Assembly (NCBI GenBank): GCA_008636095.1
Contig: VSJD01000312.1
Coordinates: forward strand, 1-15,740
DNA from: Kiritimatiellota bacterium
GTDB taxonomy: Bacteria; Verrucomicrobiota; Kiritimatiellia; JAAZAB01
Length of the DNA: 15,740 nucleotides
Direction of reading: 5' to 3'
The first letter of the stretch is position 1. Each line of letters starts with the position of its first letter. The notes under the pieces are model-generated. The model saw only the letters and a list, made by a program, of their open reading frames with translations, had not been told where the DNA came from and searched no databases. The translations under genes and the position numbers were made by a program. Positions 14,323-15,740 of the stretch are shown here, piece by piece.

Positions 14323-15740
14323 TCACGCATCCACCGCAAGTTGCAGGGCCGAGGGTTCGTCCGGACGCACCTCCCAGCCTTGGGCAATCCTGAATCCGGG
14401 GATCCAGACGATTTCACCCCCGCACTCAATGACAGGAAGACAATGCCGCACAGTCACCGGCACCTTGCCATCACTGAAGATATCCTGCAGTTTTTTGGTC
14501 CCTTGCATACCCAGCGGCCGCATGCGGTCCCCGGGCTTCCATGAGCGCGCCAGCAGGCGCCGCTTGCGCCAGGCCCGTAGCGAGAGCGAGGCACGTGCCG
14601 GCAATGCGCCAATGACCAGCGAGCGTTGCTTAACGATCCCCGGCCCGATGGATGCAAAAATCCGGCAGCCCTGCCCCGGCAACCGCGTTTCACCCGGCAC
14701 AACCAGGCGTACGGAAAATGCTCGCACGGATGTAGATCTTGAATTAGTCCGCCACGGCGGAAACTGATTCATGTGGTAGGGCGCAACAGCCTGTTGCGCC
14801 GTTCTTCCATGACTACGGACGGACAGGCTGTCCGTCCCTACCTTTTTACAATTCCCATGCCCGTCCATGGATAATTCCAGTTTATCTCCATGCCGGCGAA
14901 CCAGCACGCCCCCGGATAATGTCACCGCGCGACCGCCACGGCGATCGGTGACCAAGTTATCAAGGCGTTCGATGGCATCAAAACTCAGTGTCTCCGCATC
15001 CAAACCGCATGCTTCCAGCCAGTGCCGCAACACCCGCCGCCGGGCGGCCACCGGAAAACCGCTCAGTCGGTTGGCCTCCAAAGTATACCCCGTAACGGCC
15101 CCGCGGCATTGTCCAAAAATCTCTGCGGCCAGAACATTCAACCATTCGTTTTCACTAGTCAGGATGTCACTTGCCCGTAACAGCGCCAGGCGAATTCCGG
15201 GATTGAGCCGCTGTTCAAGGAACGGCAGGACTTCGTGCCGAACGCGGTTACGCAGAAAGGCGGGGTCTGCATTGGTAACATCTTCGCGCCAAGCAAGATG
15301 GCCGCTCGCCAGAAAGCGCTCAACGCTTTCGCGGCTCACATCGCGAAGCGGTCGCACGACCTTGAGGGCGCCATGCCCTGAAGTATGCGCTTTCGCCCCG
15401 CGCTCCGCCATAGCGCTTCGCGACGGCGAGTCGGCGAAGCCTCCGGCGCAGCCCGGGTCGCTTAACTTCAGGGCATGCCGACCCATATAGGGAATTCCCG
15501 CCAGTCCCGCCGCACCGGCGCCGCGCGCCAGGTTCAGCAGGATCGTTTCGGCCTGGTCATTAGCCGTATGGGCCGTCGCCACGGCATCACAATGATGGGT
15601 ACGCGCCGCCTTGGCAAAAAAAGCATAGCGCGCCGAGCGCCCGGCCATTTCCAGCGAAATTCCCCGCCGCCGCGCCTGGACGGGCACATTAACTTTGGCA
15701 CCGACAAACTTTAATTTCCAGTGGCGGGCCAAGCCCGCCA
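14323..15740 (-). CDS. tilS: tRNA(Ile)-lysidine synthetase TilS, 5' end outside the window
   Basis: Modifies C34 of tRNA-Ile(CAU) to lysidine with ATP so that it reads AUA; normally essential. The frame is open to the window edge and the N-terminal P-loop SGGxDS is not included. Visible are RYAFF, AHTANDQAET (DQAET at about 15544-15558), GAAGLAGIP, VVRPLRDVSRESV, ED-TNAD--FLRNRVRHEVLP, and the C-terminal PGDRMRPLGM and GTKKLQDIFSD. About 473 codons are present and roughly 45-65 more are expected, so the protein is about 55 residues longer than usual. The excess matches two in-frame palindromic insertions (15372-15477 and 14776-14841), both between known domains. The reading frame and motifs are intact, so I judge it functional rather than a pseudogene. 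Confidence 0.93.
   Translation of the reverse strand, partial: AGLARHWKLKFVGAKVNVPVQARRRGISLEMAGRSARYAFFAKAARTHHCDAVATAHTANDQAETILLNLARGAGAAGLAGIPYMGRHALKLSDPGCAGGFADSPSRSAMAERGAKAHTSGHGALKVVRPLRDVSRESVERFLASGHLAWREDVTNADPAFLRNRVRHEVLPFLEQRLNPGIRLALLRASDILTSENEWLNVLAAEIFGQCRGAVTGYTLEANRLSGFPVAARRRVLRHWLEACGLDAETLSFDAIERLDNLVTDRRGGRAVTLSGGVLVRRHGDKLELSMDGHGNCKKVGTDSLSVRSHGRTAQQAVAPYHMNQFPPWRTNSRSTSVRAFSVRLVVPGETRLPGQGCRIFASIGPGIVKQRSLVIGALPARASLSLRAWRKRRLLARSWKPGDRMRPLGMQGTKKLQDIFSDGKVPVTVRHCLPVIECGGEIVWIPGFRIAQGWEVRPDEPSALQLAVDA
14776..14841. repeat. GTAG/CTAC double hairpin inserted in tilS (66 bp, in frame)
   Basis: GTAG (14776-14779) directly precedes a perfect 9-bp hairpin (14780-14800, loop GCC), and CTAC (14838-14841) directly follows another perfect 9-bp hairpin (14817-14837, loop GGC). 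A further CTAC is at 14813-14816. The layout matches the element at 3749-3801, with different stem sequences. It is exactly 22 codons long and adds 22 residues between the middle and C-terminal domains of TilS, where other TilS proteins vary. Confidence 0.75.
15372..15477. repeat. Palindromic element inserted in tilS, with 13-bp inverted ends
   Basis: CATGCCCTGAAGT (15372-15384) and ACTTCAGGGCATG (15465-15477) are perfect inverted repeats. The outermost CATG on both sides also fits a 4-bp target duplication. Removing one CATG plus the 98-bp body deletes 102 bp, exactly 34 codons, and leaves GIPYMGRH joined to GALKVVRPL, an ordinary TilS sequence. Inside is a 7-bp hairpin GCTTCGC/GCGAAGC. The arms match the repeat at 193-224. 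Confidence 0.75.

Noticed and set aside
14323..15740. tilS as a pseudogene because of the insertions
   Set aside because: Both insertions are multiples of three, the frame is open to the window edge, and the conserved motifs on both sides are intact.

Overview
The window reads as a GC-rich bacterial chromosome segment carrying conserved housekeeping genes and many short palindromic and heptamer repeats. Gene content (a paired ThuA-like protein and Gfo/Idh/MocA dehydrogenase, a PfkB kinase, and a tilS-ftsH-folP-cdaA-ybbR-ftsK cluster) suggests the Verrucomicrobiota/Kiritimatiellota/Lentisphaerota (PVC) neighbourhood. This is inference from style and gene neighbours; no marker gene here settles it.

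Layout. 1-255: intergenic, with an operator-like palindrome and a short hairpin repeat. 256-2031 (minus): a two-gene operon, ThuA-like protein then Gfo/Idh/MocA oxidoreductase, probably modifying sugars. 2104-2326: a 223-bp MITE-like repeat whose right end supplies the last codons and stop of a malic enzyme (2289-3626, minus). 3627-4083: a REP-like double hairpin bounded by GTAG and CTAC, a tRNA-Glu(CTC) and an inverted heptamer repeat. 4084-5752 (plus): a PfkB-family kinase, an array of eight degenerate heptamers, and a corrinoid adenosyltransferase (cobO). 5776-15740 (minus, read right to left): tilS (5' end outside the window), ftsH, folP, cdaA, ybbR, ftsK and a RodZ-like membrane HTH protein.

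The minus-strand cluster joins tRNA-Ile lysidine synthesis, membrane proteolysis, folate synthesis, c-di-AMP synthesis with its YbbR partner, and chromosome segregation or cell-shape genes. folP/cdaA and ftsK/rodZ-like overlap, and cdaA and ybbR are 7 nt apart, so they are probably co-transcribed in blocks. The blocks are separated by repeat-filled gaps at 14015-14322, 11894-12004 and 8967-9215.

The unusual part is the repeat content. (1) tilS carries two in-frame palindromic insertions: a 102-bp one with an apparent 4-bp target duplication and a relative at 193-224, and a 66-bp GTAG/CTAC double hairpin, also resembling one at 3749-3801. They recall Rickettsia palindromic elements and REP/BIME units. 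(2) A MITE-like element is present twice (2104-2326 and 14047-14261, roughly 85 % identical) plus a short derivative at 11930-12006; these ends supply stop codons to the malic enzyme and ftsH. (3) Four loci contain degenerate 7-bp tandem units, usually as facing inverted arms, and the two MITE copies differ at their left end by exactly one heptamer. No transposase is encoded in the window, so any mobilising enzyme must be elsewhere.
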